The notes under the pieces were generated by a model that did no database searches, was not told where the DNA came from, and was given only the letters and a program-made list of their open reading frames with translations. DNA of 31,737 nt, taken from the NCBI GenBank assembly GCA_041635755.1, contig JBFKUL010000005.1, positions 1 to 31,737 of the forward strand, in the 5' to 3' direction. The first letter of the stretch is position 1, and every line of letters begins with the position of its first letter. A program made the translations under genes and the position numbers. Positions 24,467 through 31,450 of this stretch are shown here, one piece after another. The DNA comes from JBFKUL01 sp041635755. Its GTDB lineage: Bacteria; Pseudomonadota; Gammaproteobacteria; Burkholderiales; SG8-39.

Positions 24467-25168
24467 TCAGGCGGCCTCGGCCGAGGTCGTGGTGGACGAA
24501 GCGAGCGCGTCCAGCACCGCGGCGAGCTTGGCGGAAAGGTGATCGCGAAGCAGCTGTTTGAGCCGCGTGGCATCGCGCGCGGCGAGAGCCTCCAGAATCT
24601 GCTCATGCTCGCGCACCGCGTCGTCCCAGCGTTCCTGCGACAAGTTTGCCATGTAGCGCGCGCGGCGCACATTGGCGTTCAGTTGCCGATAGGTGTTGGC
24701 GAGCATCGCGTTGCCCGATGCTTCGACGATCTTCAGATGGATCGCCTGGTTGTAGCGGAAGTAGCCCGCGAGGTCGTTGCGCGCGTGCATCGCCAGCATT
24801 TCGTAATGCATGGCTCGAATCTCGGAGATCTGTGCGGCGCTCGCGTTGCGGCAGGCGAGTTCGCCCGCAAGACTCTCGAGCGCGCCCATCACGGCAAGCG
24901 TCTCGGAGATGCGCGCCGGCTCGATCGGCGCGACGATCGCGCCCCGATTGGGCAGCAGATCAACCAGTCCTTCGGCCGCCAGCAGCTTGAACGCCTCGCG
25001 CAAGGGGGTACGCGACAGACCGAGCTGCGCGGTCAGGACTCGCTCGTTCAGCCGGGAGCCGGGGGCGAGCTCGCCACGCACGATAAGGTCCCGCAGGTGG
25101 TCGACGGCCTCCTCATGCAACGGCCGGCGGGCGGCCCGTGGCGTCTGCAGCGGATCAACCGATCCCAT
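24467..25168 (-). CDS. GntR-family (FCD/FadR-type) transcriptional regulator
   Basis: The 233-residue protein has a winged-helix DNA-binding domain (about 15-80; LHEEAVDHLRDLIVRGELAPG, LGLSRTPLREAFKLLAAEGL) and a C-terminal all-helical FCD ligand domain (about 85-220) with candidate metal/ligand residues in FRYNQAIHLKIVEASGN and REHEQILEAL. Such proteins usually repress neighbouring catabolic genes until an organic acid binds. It precedes and is co-translated with the FAD dehydrogenase gene. The intergenic region before it carries repeated TTGCAT/ATGCAA half-sites, so autoregulation and control of the divergent operon are likely. AGGA sits 7 nt before the ATG, within a -10-like TAGGAT. Confidence 0.93.
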   Translation of the reverse strand: MGSVDPLQTPRAARRPLHEEAVDHLRDLIVRGELAPGSRLNERVLTAQLGLSRTPLREAFKLLAAEGLVDLLPNRGAIVAPIEPARISETLAVMGALESLAGELACRNASAAQISEIRAMHYEMLAMHARNDLAGYFRYNQAIHLKIVEASGNAMLANTYRQLNANVRRARYMANLSQERWDDAVREHEQILEALAARDATRLKQLLRDHLSAKLAAVLDALASSTTTSAEAA

Positions 25169-25174
25169 GGTTGC

Positions 25175-25203
25175 ATCCTAGCCTTATTGCATGCAGAATG
25201 CAA
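25175..25203 (-). promoter_or_regulatory. Putative gntR promoter overlapped by a TTGCAT-N5-ATGCAA operator
   Basis: On the minus strand TTGCAT (25203-25198), a 17-bp spacer and TAGGAT (25180-25175) form a good sigma-70 promoter. The start point would fall at or within a base or two of the gntR ATG (25168), giving a leaderless or near-leaderless mRNA. The inverted repeat TTGCAT-GCAGA-ATGCAA (25187-25203) covers the -35 and part of the spacer, a position suited to repression. Further half-sites are TTGCAT at 25171 and ATGCAA at 25263, the latter just before the ribosome-binding site of the divergent gene. Confidence 0.55.
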
Positions 25204-25216
25204 AAAACGCAAGGGT

Positions 25217-25244
25217 CGCAGCATACGTTAGCCCATATGCTGCG
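25217..25244. repeat. 9-bp inverted repeat with 10-bp spacer in the divergent control region
   Basis: CGCAGCATA (25217-25225) and TATGCTGCG (25236-25244) are perfect reverse complements separated by 10 bp, so the centres of the arms lie 19 bp apart, close to two helical turns. It lies between the gntR and aminotransferase genes. It differs from the TTGCAT sites and may be a second operator or a leader hairpin of the rightward transcript. Confidence 0.5.
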
Positions 25245-25281
25245 CAACATGACTCTTTTTGAATGCAAAATTGGAGGCGCC

Positions 25282-26478
25282 ATGCCGCGTCCAGCCGGCC
25301 GTCACTTCCTGCAGATTCCAGGGCCCACCAATGTTCCCGATCGCGTACTGCGGGCGATCGACGCACCGACCATGGACCACCGCGGTCCGGAGTTCGCCGT
25401 GCTCGGCAAGGCGGTGATCGCCGGCATGAAGCGTATCTTCAAGACCGTCAAGGGCGAAGTCGTGATCTATCCGGCCTCCGGCACCGGCGCCTGGGAGGCG
25501 GCGCTCGTCAACACGCTTTCGCCCGGCGACAGCGTGCTGATGTATGAGACCGGCCACTTTGCCTCGCTGTGGCAGAAGCTCGCCACGCGTCTGGGGCTGC
25601 AGACCGAGTTTTTGCCGGGCGACTGGCGCCACGGCGCCGACCCCGAGGCGATCGAAAAGCGACTTCGCGCGGACGCCGGCAAGACGATCAGAGCCGTCTG
25701 TGTGGTGCACAACGAGACCTCGACCGGGGTGACCTCGCGCATTGCCGAAGTTCGGCAGGCGATCGACGCCGCCGGGCATCCGGCGCTGCTGATGGTCGAC
25801 ACCATTTCCTCGCTCGCCTCGATCGATTATCGCCATGACGAATGGGGCGTGGATGTCACCGTGGCCGGCTCGCAGAAGGGCCTCATGCTGCCGCCGGGCC
25901 TGTCGTTCAACGCCATCTCGACAAAGGCGCTGGCCGCCTCGAAGAACGCCAAGTTGCCGCGCAGCTACTGGGCCTGGGACGAGATGATCGCGAATGGCCG
26001 CAGCGGTTTTTTTCCCTACACGCCCGCCACGAATCTGCTCTACGGGCTGCGCGAGGCGATCGCGATGCTTGAGGAGGAGGGGCTCGAGCAGGTATTCGAG
26101 CGTCACGCGCGCCACGCCGAGGCAACGCGCCGCGCGGTGCGCGCCTGGGGACTGGAAGTGCTGGCGCTGAACCCCGCGGAGCTCTCTGGCTCGCTTACTG
26201 CAGTCCTGGTGCCGTCCGGCCACGACGCCGATCGTGTGCGAAAAGTGATACTGGAGGCTTTCGACATGTCGCTCGGCACGGGTCTGGGCAAGCTCGCCGG
26301 CAAGGTGTTCCGCATCGGTCACCTGGGCGATTACAACGACCTTACGCTGATGGGCACGCTCGCCGGCGTAGAGATGGGCCTCGGACTCGCCGGCGTACCA
26401 GTGAAGAAGGAAGGCGTAGTGGCGGCGATGACCTACCTCGCCGCGTGCCACAATCCCAGGGTGCGCGCCGCCGCTTGA
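25282..26478 (+). CDS. Serine/alanine-glyoxylate aminotransferase family protein (class V PLP)
   Basis: This 398-residue cytosolic enzyme starts MPRPAGRHFLQIPGPTNVPD and shows class V aminotransferase marks: the cofactor-phosphate region PASGTGAWEAAL, NETSTGV, MVDTISSLAS with the PLP aspartate, and the Schiff-base Lys199 in VAGSQKGLMLPPGL. The C-terminal GKLAGKVFRIGHLGDYN is typical of serine-glyoxylate or alanine-glyoxylate aminotransferases, which convert glyoxylate to glycine. GGAGG precedes the ATG at 25282 by four bases; a longer frame has no support. It is first in the rightward operon with a TRAP transporter and is divergent from gntR and the FAD dehydrogenase, a likely source of a 2-oxo acid such as glyoxylate. 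Confidence 0.92.
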   Translation: MPRPAGRHFLQIPGPTNVPDRVLRAIDAPTMDHRGPEFAVLGKAVIAGMKRIFKTVKGEVVIYPASGTGAWEAALVNTLSPGDSVLMYETGHFASLWQKLATRLGLQTEFLPGDWRHGADPEAIEKRLRADAGKTIRAVCVVHNETSTGVTSRIAEVRQAIDAAGHPALLMVDTISSLASIDYRHDEWGVDVTVAGSQKGLMLPPGLSFNAISTKALAASKNAKLPRSYWAWDEMIANGRSGFFPYTPATNLLYGLREAIAMLEEEGLEQVFERHARHAEATRRAVRAWGLEVLALNPAELSGSLTAVLVPSGHDADRVRKVILEAFDMSLGTGLGKLAGKVFRIGHLGDYNDLTLMGTLAGVEMGLGLAGVPVKKEGVVAAMTYLAACHNPRVRAAA

Positions 26479-26543
26479 CGGCCGCGGGAGACCCCCGCTC
26501 CGGACGCAGACGTGCCCTGCTAACCGCAACAAAGGAGGAGACT

Positions 26544-27515
26544 ATGACGATACGCAAATTACTCGCCGCGCTCGCTTGCGCCGCGCTTGCCGCGCCTGCC
26601 GCCGCGCAGATGGAGCTCAAGTTCGGCCATGTCGCCGAGCCCGGCTCGCTGTTCGACACCTCGAGCGTGGAGTTCGCCAAGCGTGCCAATGAGCGGCTGG
26701 GCGGCAAGGCGAAGGTGGTGGTGTTCGGCTCGAGCCAGCTCGGCGGCGACAAGGAACTGCTGCAAAAGCTCAAGCTCGGCACGGTCGATTTTGCGCTGCC
26801 CTCGACCGTCATGTCCTCGGAGGTCGACCTGTTCGGCGTATTCGAGATGCCGTACCTGGTCAAGGACCGCGAGCACATGAAACGCATTGAGAAGGACGTG
26901 TTCTGGTCGAAGCTCGCTCCCGAGGTCGAGAAGAAGGGCCTGCGGGTCATCGCGGTGTGGGAAAACGGCTATCGCCACATCACCAATTCGAAGCGGGCCA
27001 TCAACACGCCGGACGACCTGAAGGGCATCAAGCTGCGCACGCCCGAAGGCAAGTGGCGCGTGAAGATGTTCCAGGCCTACGGGGCTAACCCGAGCCCGAT
27101 GAAGTTCTCGGAGGTGTTTACGGCGCTGCAGACCGGCGTCATGGACGGGCAGGAGAACCCCTTCACCCAGATCTATAGCGCCAAGTTCCAGGAAGTGCAG
27201 AAGTACCTGTCGCTCACCGGCCACGTCTATACACCGGCGTACGTGACCGTGGGTGCGAAGCGCTGGGACAGCCTGCCCGCCGACGTGCGCAGCACCCTCG
27301 AGGCCGTCGCCAAGGAGACGCAGGCATTCGTGTACCAGACCGCAGCCAAGGATGAGGACGATCTGCTCGGCAAGCTCAAGGCCGCAGGCATGCAGGTGAA
27401 CACGCCCAACAAGGACGCGTTCATCGCCGCCTCCAAGCCGGTCTACGAGGAGTTTGCGAACGAGGTGAAGGGTGCGAAGGAAGTGATCGATCGCGCCATC
27501 GCACTCGGAAAATAG
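26544..27515 (+). CDS. TRAP transporter periplasmic substrate-binding protein (DctP family)
   Basis: The 323-residue protein has a signal peptide (about 1-22, ALAAPAAAQ) and a DctP-type binding fold. The characteristic region KLRTPEGKWRVKMFQAYGANP contains the arginine that normally pairs with the ligand carboxylate, followed by FTALQTGVMDGQENP. It captures a carboxylate-type solute in the periplasm for the QM permease. The solute cannot be read from sequence. A very strong AAAGGAGGAG precedes the ATG at 26544. A terminator-like hairpin follows the gene, so it is probably made in excess over the membrane subunits. Confidence 0.94.
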   Translation: MTIRKLLAALACAALAAPAAAQMELKFGHVAEPGSLFDTSSVEFAKRANERLGGKAKVVVFGSSQLGGDKELLQKLKLGTVDFALPSTVMSSEVDLFGVFEMPYLVKDREHMKRIEKDVFWSKLAPEVEKKGLRVIAVWENGYRHITNSKRAINTPDDLKGIKLRTPEGKWRVKMFQAYGANPSPMKFSEVFTALQTGVMDGQENPFTQIYSAKFQEVQKYLSLTGHVYTPAYVTVGAKRWDSLPADVRSTLEAVAKETQAFVYQTAAKDEDDLLGKLKAAGMQVNTPNKDAFIAASKPVYEEFANEVKGAKEVIDRAIALGK

Positions 27516-27528
27516 CCGTTCAAGCCAG

Positions 27529-27553
27529 GGCCGCCGTGAGGCGGCCTTTTTTT
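27529..27553 (+). terminator. Strong intrinsic terminator/attenuator between dctP-like and dctQ-like genes
   Basis: GGCCGCC-GTGA-GGCGGCC (27529-27546), a perfect 7-bp GC stem with a 4-nt loop, is followed by seven T (27547-27553), 10 bp before the start codon of the small permease. It looks like a full rho-independent terminator inside the operon, allowing partial read-through. Confidence 0.8.
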
Positions 27554-27563
27554 CTCGGCCCAC

Positions 27564-28067
27564 ATGAATACCGCCTACTTCGCGCGGCTGCGCATGGGTT
27601 TCGAGCGCGTGCTCGAGGCGATCGTGTTTGTGCTCATGATCGCGCTCGCCGCCATCGTCACCATCGCCGTGATCTATCGCAAATTCGGCGACTCGCTCGT
27701 CTGGTACGACGAGATCGCCTCGGTGATGCTCGCGTGGATTACCTATTACGGCGCCGCGCTTGCCGCGCTCAAGGGCGGCCATATCGGCGTCTCGGCATTG
27801 GTGGATGCCATGCCGCCCAAGCTGCGCCTCGCGGCGACGCTGTTCTCGGAGGTCTGCGTCATCGGCTTCTTCACGCTGCTCGCGTGGGTCGGTTACACGG
27901 TCCTCGAGGTGCTCGCCACCGACACGCTGGTCAGCCTGCCCGACGTTCCGGTGCATTACACGCAGTCGGTGATCCCGATCGGGGCCACGCTGTTCGTCAT
28001 CGCCGAGCTCTTGCACCTGCCGCAGGCGCTGCGCGAGGCCGCGCGGCGCACTGAAGTGAATCCCTGA
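27564..28067 (+). CDS. TRAP transporter small permease (DctQ family)
   Basis: A 167-residue inner-membrane protein has four hydrophobic segments (about 15-40, 48-66, 90-112 and 125-150), the usual DctQ layout. The segments YRKFGDSLVWYDEIASVMLAW and AALKGGHIGVSAL are family marks. It bridges the binding protein and the large permease. The next gene starts one base after its stop codon, so translation is coupled. Its own start lies only 10 bp after an intrinsic terminator; no strong ribosome-binding site is visible, suggesting low expression. Confidence 0.93.
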   Translation: MNTAYFARLRMGFERVLEAIVFVLMIALAAIVTIAVIYRKFGDSLVWYDEIASVMLAWITYYGAALAALKGGHIGVSALVDAMPPKLRLAATLFSEVCVIGFFTLLAWVGYTVLEVLATDTLVSLPDVPVHYTQSVIPIGATLFVIAELLHLPQALREAARRTEVNP

Positions 28068-28068
28068 A

Positions 28069-29349
28069 ATGGCGATCCTGCTGCTGTTCCTGGGCGTGCT
28101 CGCTCTGGTGCTGCTCAATGTGCCGATTGCCGTGGCGCTCGGCATCGCGGCGGTGAGCGCAATGCTTGCCACCCAGGGCGTCGATATCCTGCCCAACCTG
28201 GCGATCGTGATGTACAACGGGGCGACCAACTTCCCGCTGATCGCGATTCCGCTGTTCATCCTGGCCGGCGCGATCATGAACACCTCGGGCATTTCGCGCC
28301 GGCTGATCGCGTTTGCTTCCGCGATTCTCGGCTTTGTCCGCGGCGGCCTCGCGATGGTCAACGTCGGCGCCTCGATGTTTTTTGCCGAGATCTCCGGCTC
28401 GGCGGTGGCCGATGTTGCGGCGATCGGCTCGGTGCTGATGCCGGCGATGAAGAAAAAGGGCTACCCGGGTCCCTTCACTGCCGCGGTGACGTCCTCGTCG
28501 GCGTCGATCGCGATCATCATCCCGCCCTCGATCCCGATGATCCTGTACGCCGTCATGGCCGGCACCTCGGTGGTGCAGCTGTTCGTCGCCGGAATCGTGC
28601 CGGGCCTGATCGGCGGCCTGTCGATGATGGGGCTGTGCTACTGGTATGCAGTGCGCTTCAACTGGCCGGTCGAGGAGATCTTCCAGTTGCGGCGCGTGTG
28701 GAAGACCTTCAAGGAAGCGTCGCTCGCGTTCCTGCTACCGATCATCATCCTCGGTGGCATCTTCGGCGGGCTGGTGACCGCGACCGAGGGCGCCGGGCTG
28801 GCGGTGGTCGCCTCGATCGGCATCGCGCTGTGGTACCGCGAGATCGACTGGAGAATGCTGAAATCGGCAGTCGTCGACGGCGCCGTGCAAACCGCGGTAG
28901 TCATGTTGCTGGTCGCCTCGAGCGCGCTGCTCGGCGTCTACCTAACGGAAGCCCAAGTGCCGCAGCGCCTGGCGCTTGCGATTGCCGAGTTCACCACCAA
29001 TCCGTGGGCGATTCTTGCGCTCATGAACGTGTTCTTCCTGCTGATCGGGTTATTCCTGCACTCGGCGGCGGCGATCATCCTGGTGGTGCCGATCGTGATG
29101 CCGGTGGTCAATGCCGTGGGTATCGACCCGGTGCACTTCGGTCTGGTGGTGACGCTCAACCTCGCCATCGGCCAACAGACCCCGCCGGTCGCGAGCGTGC
29201 TGATGACCGCCTGCTCGATCGCCAAGGAGAACGTCTGGGACGTCACCCGCGCCAACCTGCCGTTCATCGGCGTGCTGCTTCTGGTGCTGATGCTCGTCAC
29301 CTACGTGCCGGCGGTGCCGCTTGCGCTGGTGAACCTGTTCTACCGCTAG
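28069..29349 (+). CDS. TRAP transporter large permease (DctM family)
   Basis: This 426-residue polytopic membrane protein of about twelve segments forms the sodium-coupled translocation channel. Family marks include FPLIAIPLFILAGAIMNTSGI, FFAEISGSAVADVAAIGSV, SSASIAIIIPPSIPMILYAV and a second-half motif NLAIGQQTPPVASVLM. Its length is normal and the protein looks intact. It completes the P-Q-M set with the two preceding genes; the crotonase-like gene follows 8 bp later, so they share a transcript. Confidence 0.95.
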   Translation: MAILLLFLGVLALVLLNVPIAVALGIAAVSAMLATQGVDILPNLAIVMYNGATNFPLIAIPLFILAGAIMNTSGISRRLIAFASAILGFVRGGLAMVNVGASMFFAEISGSAVADVAAIGSVLMPAMKKKGYPGPFTAAVTSSSASIAIIIPPSIPMILYAVMAGTSVVQLFVAGIVPGLIGGLSMMGLCYWYAVRFNWPVEEIFQLRRVWKTFKEASLAFLLPIIILGGIFGGLVTATEGAGLAVVASIGIALWYREIDWRMLKSAVVDGAVQTAVVMLLVASSALLGVYLTEAQVPQRLALAIAEFTTNPWAILALMNVFFLLIGLFLHSAAAIILVVPIVMPVVNAVGIDPVHFGLVVTLNLAIGQQTPPVASVLMTACSIAKENVWDVTRANLPFIGVLLLVLMLVTYVPAVPLALVNLFYR

Positions 29350-29357
29350 GAGCCGCC

Positions 29358-30137
29358 ATGAAGGACACGGTCTATGTCGAGCGCGACGGTGCTATCGCCA
29401 CCGTCGTACTGAACCGCCCCGACAAGCTGAACGCGATGACTCTGGAGATGTGGCTCCGGCTTGGCGAGGCGATGCGCGCGCTCGAGGCGGATGACGCGGT
29501 GCGATGCATCGTATTGCGCGGCGCAGGTGAGAAGGCCTTTGCCGCCGGTGCTGATATCGCCGAATTCACCAAGACCCGCGCCAACGCGAAGCAAGCGAAG
29601 GAGTACGGGGGGCAAATCGCCGGCACGATGCTCGCGGTCGCGCACTGCCGGCATCCGACCGTGGCACTGATCCACGGCGCCTGTGTGGGCGGCGGGCTGG
29701 AAGTCGCTTCGCAATGCGATATGCGGATTGCGGGTGCCTCGGCGCGCTTCGGGGTGCCGATCAAGAACCTCGGGCTGGTGGTGGCCTACGACGAGATGGC
29801 GGGCCTGATCGCTCTCGCCGGGCGCGCCGTGGCGCTCGAGATCCTGCTCGAAGGCCGCGTGTTCGGCGCCGAAGAAGCGCTTGCCAAGGGGCTGGTCAAC
29901 CGTGTCGTGCCCGACGACAGGGTCGACGAGGAAACAAACGCGACCGCGCGCCGTATCGCCGAAGGCGCGCCGCTGGTCGCACGCTGGCACAAGAAGTTTG
30001 CCCACCGGCTCGCCGACCCGCGGCCGCTCAGCGAACAGGAGTATGACGAAAGCTATGCCTGCTTCGACACCGAGGATTTCCGCGAAGGGTCGGCAGCCTT
30101 CGTCGCCAAGCGCAAGCCCCAGTTCAAGGGTCGCTGA
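29358..30137 (+). CDS. Enoyl-CoA hydratase/isomerase (crotonase-fold) protein with one catalytic Glu missing
   Basis: The 259-residue protein has the crotonase fold: VLNRPDKLNAM, an oxyanion-hole region AFAAGADIAEF, and GACVGGGLEVASQCD. Glu115 in GGGLE aligns with the first catalytic glutamate of rat crotonase. The second glutamate is expected in the segment PEIxLG, but here the line reads FGVPIKNLGL, placing Ile135 there. A standard hydratase mechanism is therefore doubtful; an isomerase, decarboxylase-like or thioesterase role is possible. AGGAG precedes the ATG at 29358. It is part of the rightward operon between the TRAP permease and a CoA-transferase. Confidence 0.9.
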   Translation: MKDTVYVERDGAIATVVLNRPDKLNAMTLEMWLRLGEAMRALEADDAVRCIVLRGAGEKAFAAGADIAEFTKTRANAKQAKEYGGQIAGTMLAVAHCRHPTVALIHGACVGGGLEVASQCDMRIAGASARFGVPIKNLGLVVAYDEMAGLIALAGRAVALEILLEGRVFGAEEALAKGLVNRVVPDDRVDEETNATARRIAEGAPLVARWHKKFAHRLADPRPLSEQEYDESYACFDTEDFREGSAAFVAKRKPQFKGR

Positions 30138-30138
30138 G

Positions 30139-30207
30139 ATGGACGCCGTTACGCGCGTGACCGAGAATGGCGCGATGGCCCGCCGTCTCGAAATCCCCGC
30201 CGGCTAG
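30139..30207 (+). CDS. Possible 22-residue small ORF (doubtful)
   Basis: Between the crotonase and the CoA-transferase, one base after the crotonase stop, an ATG opens a frame MDAVTRVTENGAMARRLEIP plus Ala-Gly, then stops. There is no separate ribosome-binding site; translation would depend on coupling. The sequence has no recognisable motif. It may be a chance frame or a remnant. Confidence 0.15.
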   Translation: MDAVTRVTENGAMARRLEIPAG

Positions 30208-30224
30208 GCGCACGGAGCTCAGCG

Positions 30225-31412
30225 ATGGGACCACTTGCCGGTGTCAAAGTCCTCGAGCTTGCACAGATTATGGCCGGGCCGACCGCCGGCATGATGCTGG
30301 CCGATCTCGGCGCCGATGTGATCAAGGTGGAGAAGATGCCGGGCGGCGATGACACGCGCACCATGAACCGCCCCTCCGTAAACGGCGAATCGGCGGCTTT
30401 CATGGCGATGAACCGCAACAAGCGCGGCATCGCGCTGAACCTGAAGCTGCCGGCGGCGCAGGATGCGCTCAAACGCATGGCGGCGAAGGCGGACGTGCTG
30501 ACCGAGAACTACCGCAAAGGCACCATGGAGAAGCTCGGCATCGGCTACGACACGCTGAAGGCGATCAACCCTGCGCTCATCTACTGCTCGATCTCAGGCT
30601 ACGGCCGCACCGGGCCCTACGCCGATAAAGGCGGCTTCGACCTCATCGCGCAGGGCATGTCCGGCCTGATGGCAATCACCGGCGAGCCGGGCGGGGCGCC
30701 GGTCAAGTCCGGCAGCCCGATCGCCGACATCAACGGCGGCCTGCTCGCAGCGCTAGGAGTCGTCGCAGCCTACGTGCACCGGCTGAAGACCGGGCAGGGC
30801 CAGCTGGTCGATACCTCGCTGTTCGAGGCCGGGATCCAGCAGACCTACTGGCAGGCGGCGATCTTCTTTGCCACCGGCGAATCGCTCGGACCGAGCGGCT
30901 CGGCGCACATCCTGTCGGCGCCCTACCAGGCGTTTCGCGCGAAGGACGGCTGGCTCACCATCGGCGGTGCCAATCAGTCGAACTGGCAGCGGCTCGTACG
31001 GGTGCTCGGCGCGCCGCAGTGGCTCGAGGATTCGCGCTTCATGACCAACTCGGATCGCATGAAGAATCTCGACGCGCTGACGGCGCTGATGAACGAACGG
31101 CTCGCGGTCAAGACGGTGCGCGAATGGATCGAGCTGCTCGAGCTCGAAGGCGTGCCCTGCGGGCCGATCAACTCGATTGCCGACATGCTCGGCGATCCGC
31201 AGACCCTGGCGCGCGAGATGGTCGTCGAGCTCGCGCACCCCAGGGCGGGCCGCACCCGGGCGCTCGGCCTGCCGATCAAGCTTTCGGCCACGCCCGGGCG
31301 CGTGACGCGGCCGGCACCGACCTTTGGACAGCACACGCGGGAAGTGCTCGGCGAGTTCGGCTTTTCCGGCGAGGAGATCGACGCGCTCGTGGCCCACGGC
31401 GCGGCCGCTTGA
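30225..31412 (+). CDS. Class III (CaiB/BaiF family) CoA-transferase
   Basis: The 395-residue enzyme belongs to the family that includes formyl-CoA:oxalate, succinyl-CoA:carboxylate and carnitine CoA-transferases. Marks are VLELAQIMAGPTAGMMLADL, a NKRGIALNLK core, CSISGYGRTGPY, FDLIAQGMSGLM, and the likely catalytic Asp168 in SPIADINGGLLAAL. It activates a carboxylic acid by moving CoA from a donor thioester. Substrate not readable. It is preceded by AGCTCAGCG with only a weak ribosome-binding site. Flanked by two crotonase-fold genes in the TRAP operon, it suggests that the imported or derived acid is processed as a CoA thioester. Confidence 0.93.
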   Translation: MGPLAGVKVLELAQIMAGPTAGMMLADLGADVIKVEKMPGGDDTRTMNRPSVNGESAAFMAMNRNKRGIALNLKLPAAQDALKRMAAKADVLTENYRKGTMEKLGIGYDTLKAINPALIYCSISGYGRTGPYADKGGFDLIAQGMSGLMAITGEPGGAPVKSGSPIADINGGLLAALGVVAAYVHRLKTGQGQLVDTSLFEAGIQQTYWQAAIFFATGESLGPSGSAHILSAPYQAFRAKDGWLTIGGANQSNWQRLVRVLGAPQWLEDSRFMTNSDRMKNLDALTALMNERLAVKTVREWIELLELEGVPCGPINSIADMLGDPQTLAREMVVELAHPRAGRTRALGLPIKLSATPGRVTRPAPTFGQHTREVLGEFGFSGEEIDALVAHGAAA

Positions 31413-31450
31413 TCGGGGGCGCTCGCAATGCGCGGTCGACGGCTCCGGCG

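Noticed and set aside
25204..25281. A glycine-type riboswitch ahead of the glyoxylate aminotransferase.
   Set aside because: The leader is too short for the known tandem or single glycine aptamers, and only a simple inverted repeat is present.
25228..26532. A 434-codon minus-strand open frame opposite the aminotransferase.
   Set aside because: The plus strand encodes a complete class V aminotransferase with its PLP lysine; the antisense frame has no recognisable features.
26559..28361. A 600-codon open frame on the minus strand across the TRAP transporter genes.
   Set aside because: It lies antisense to well-supported dctP/dctQ-type genes, is composed of low-complexity Arg/His/Glu-rich sequence with no domain, and is a side effect of high GC codon use.
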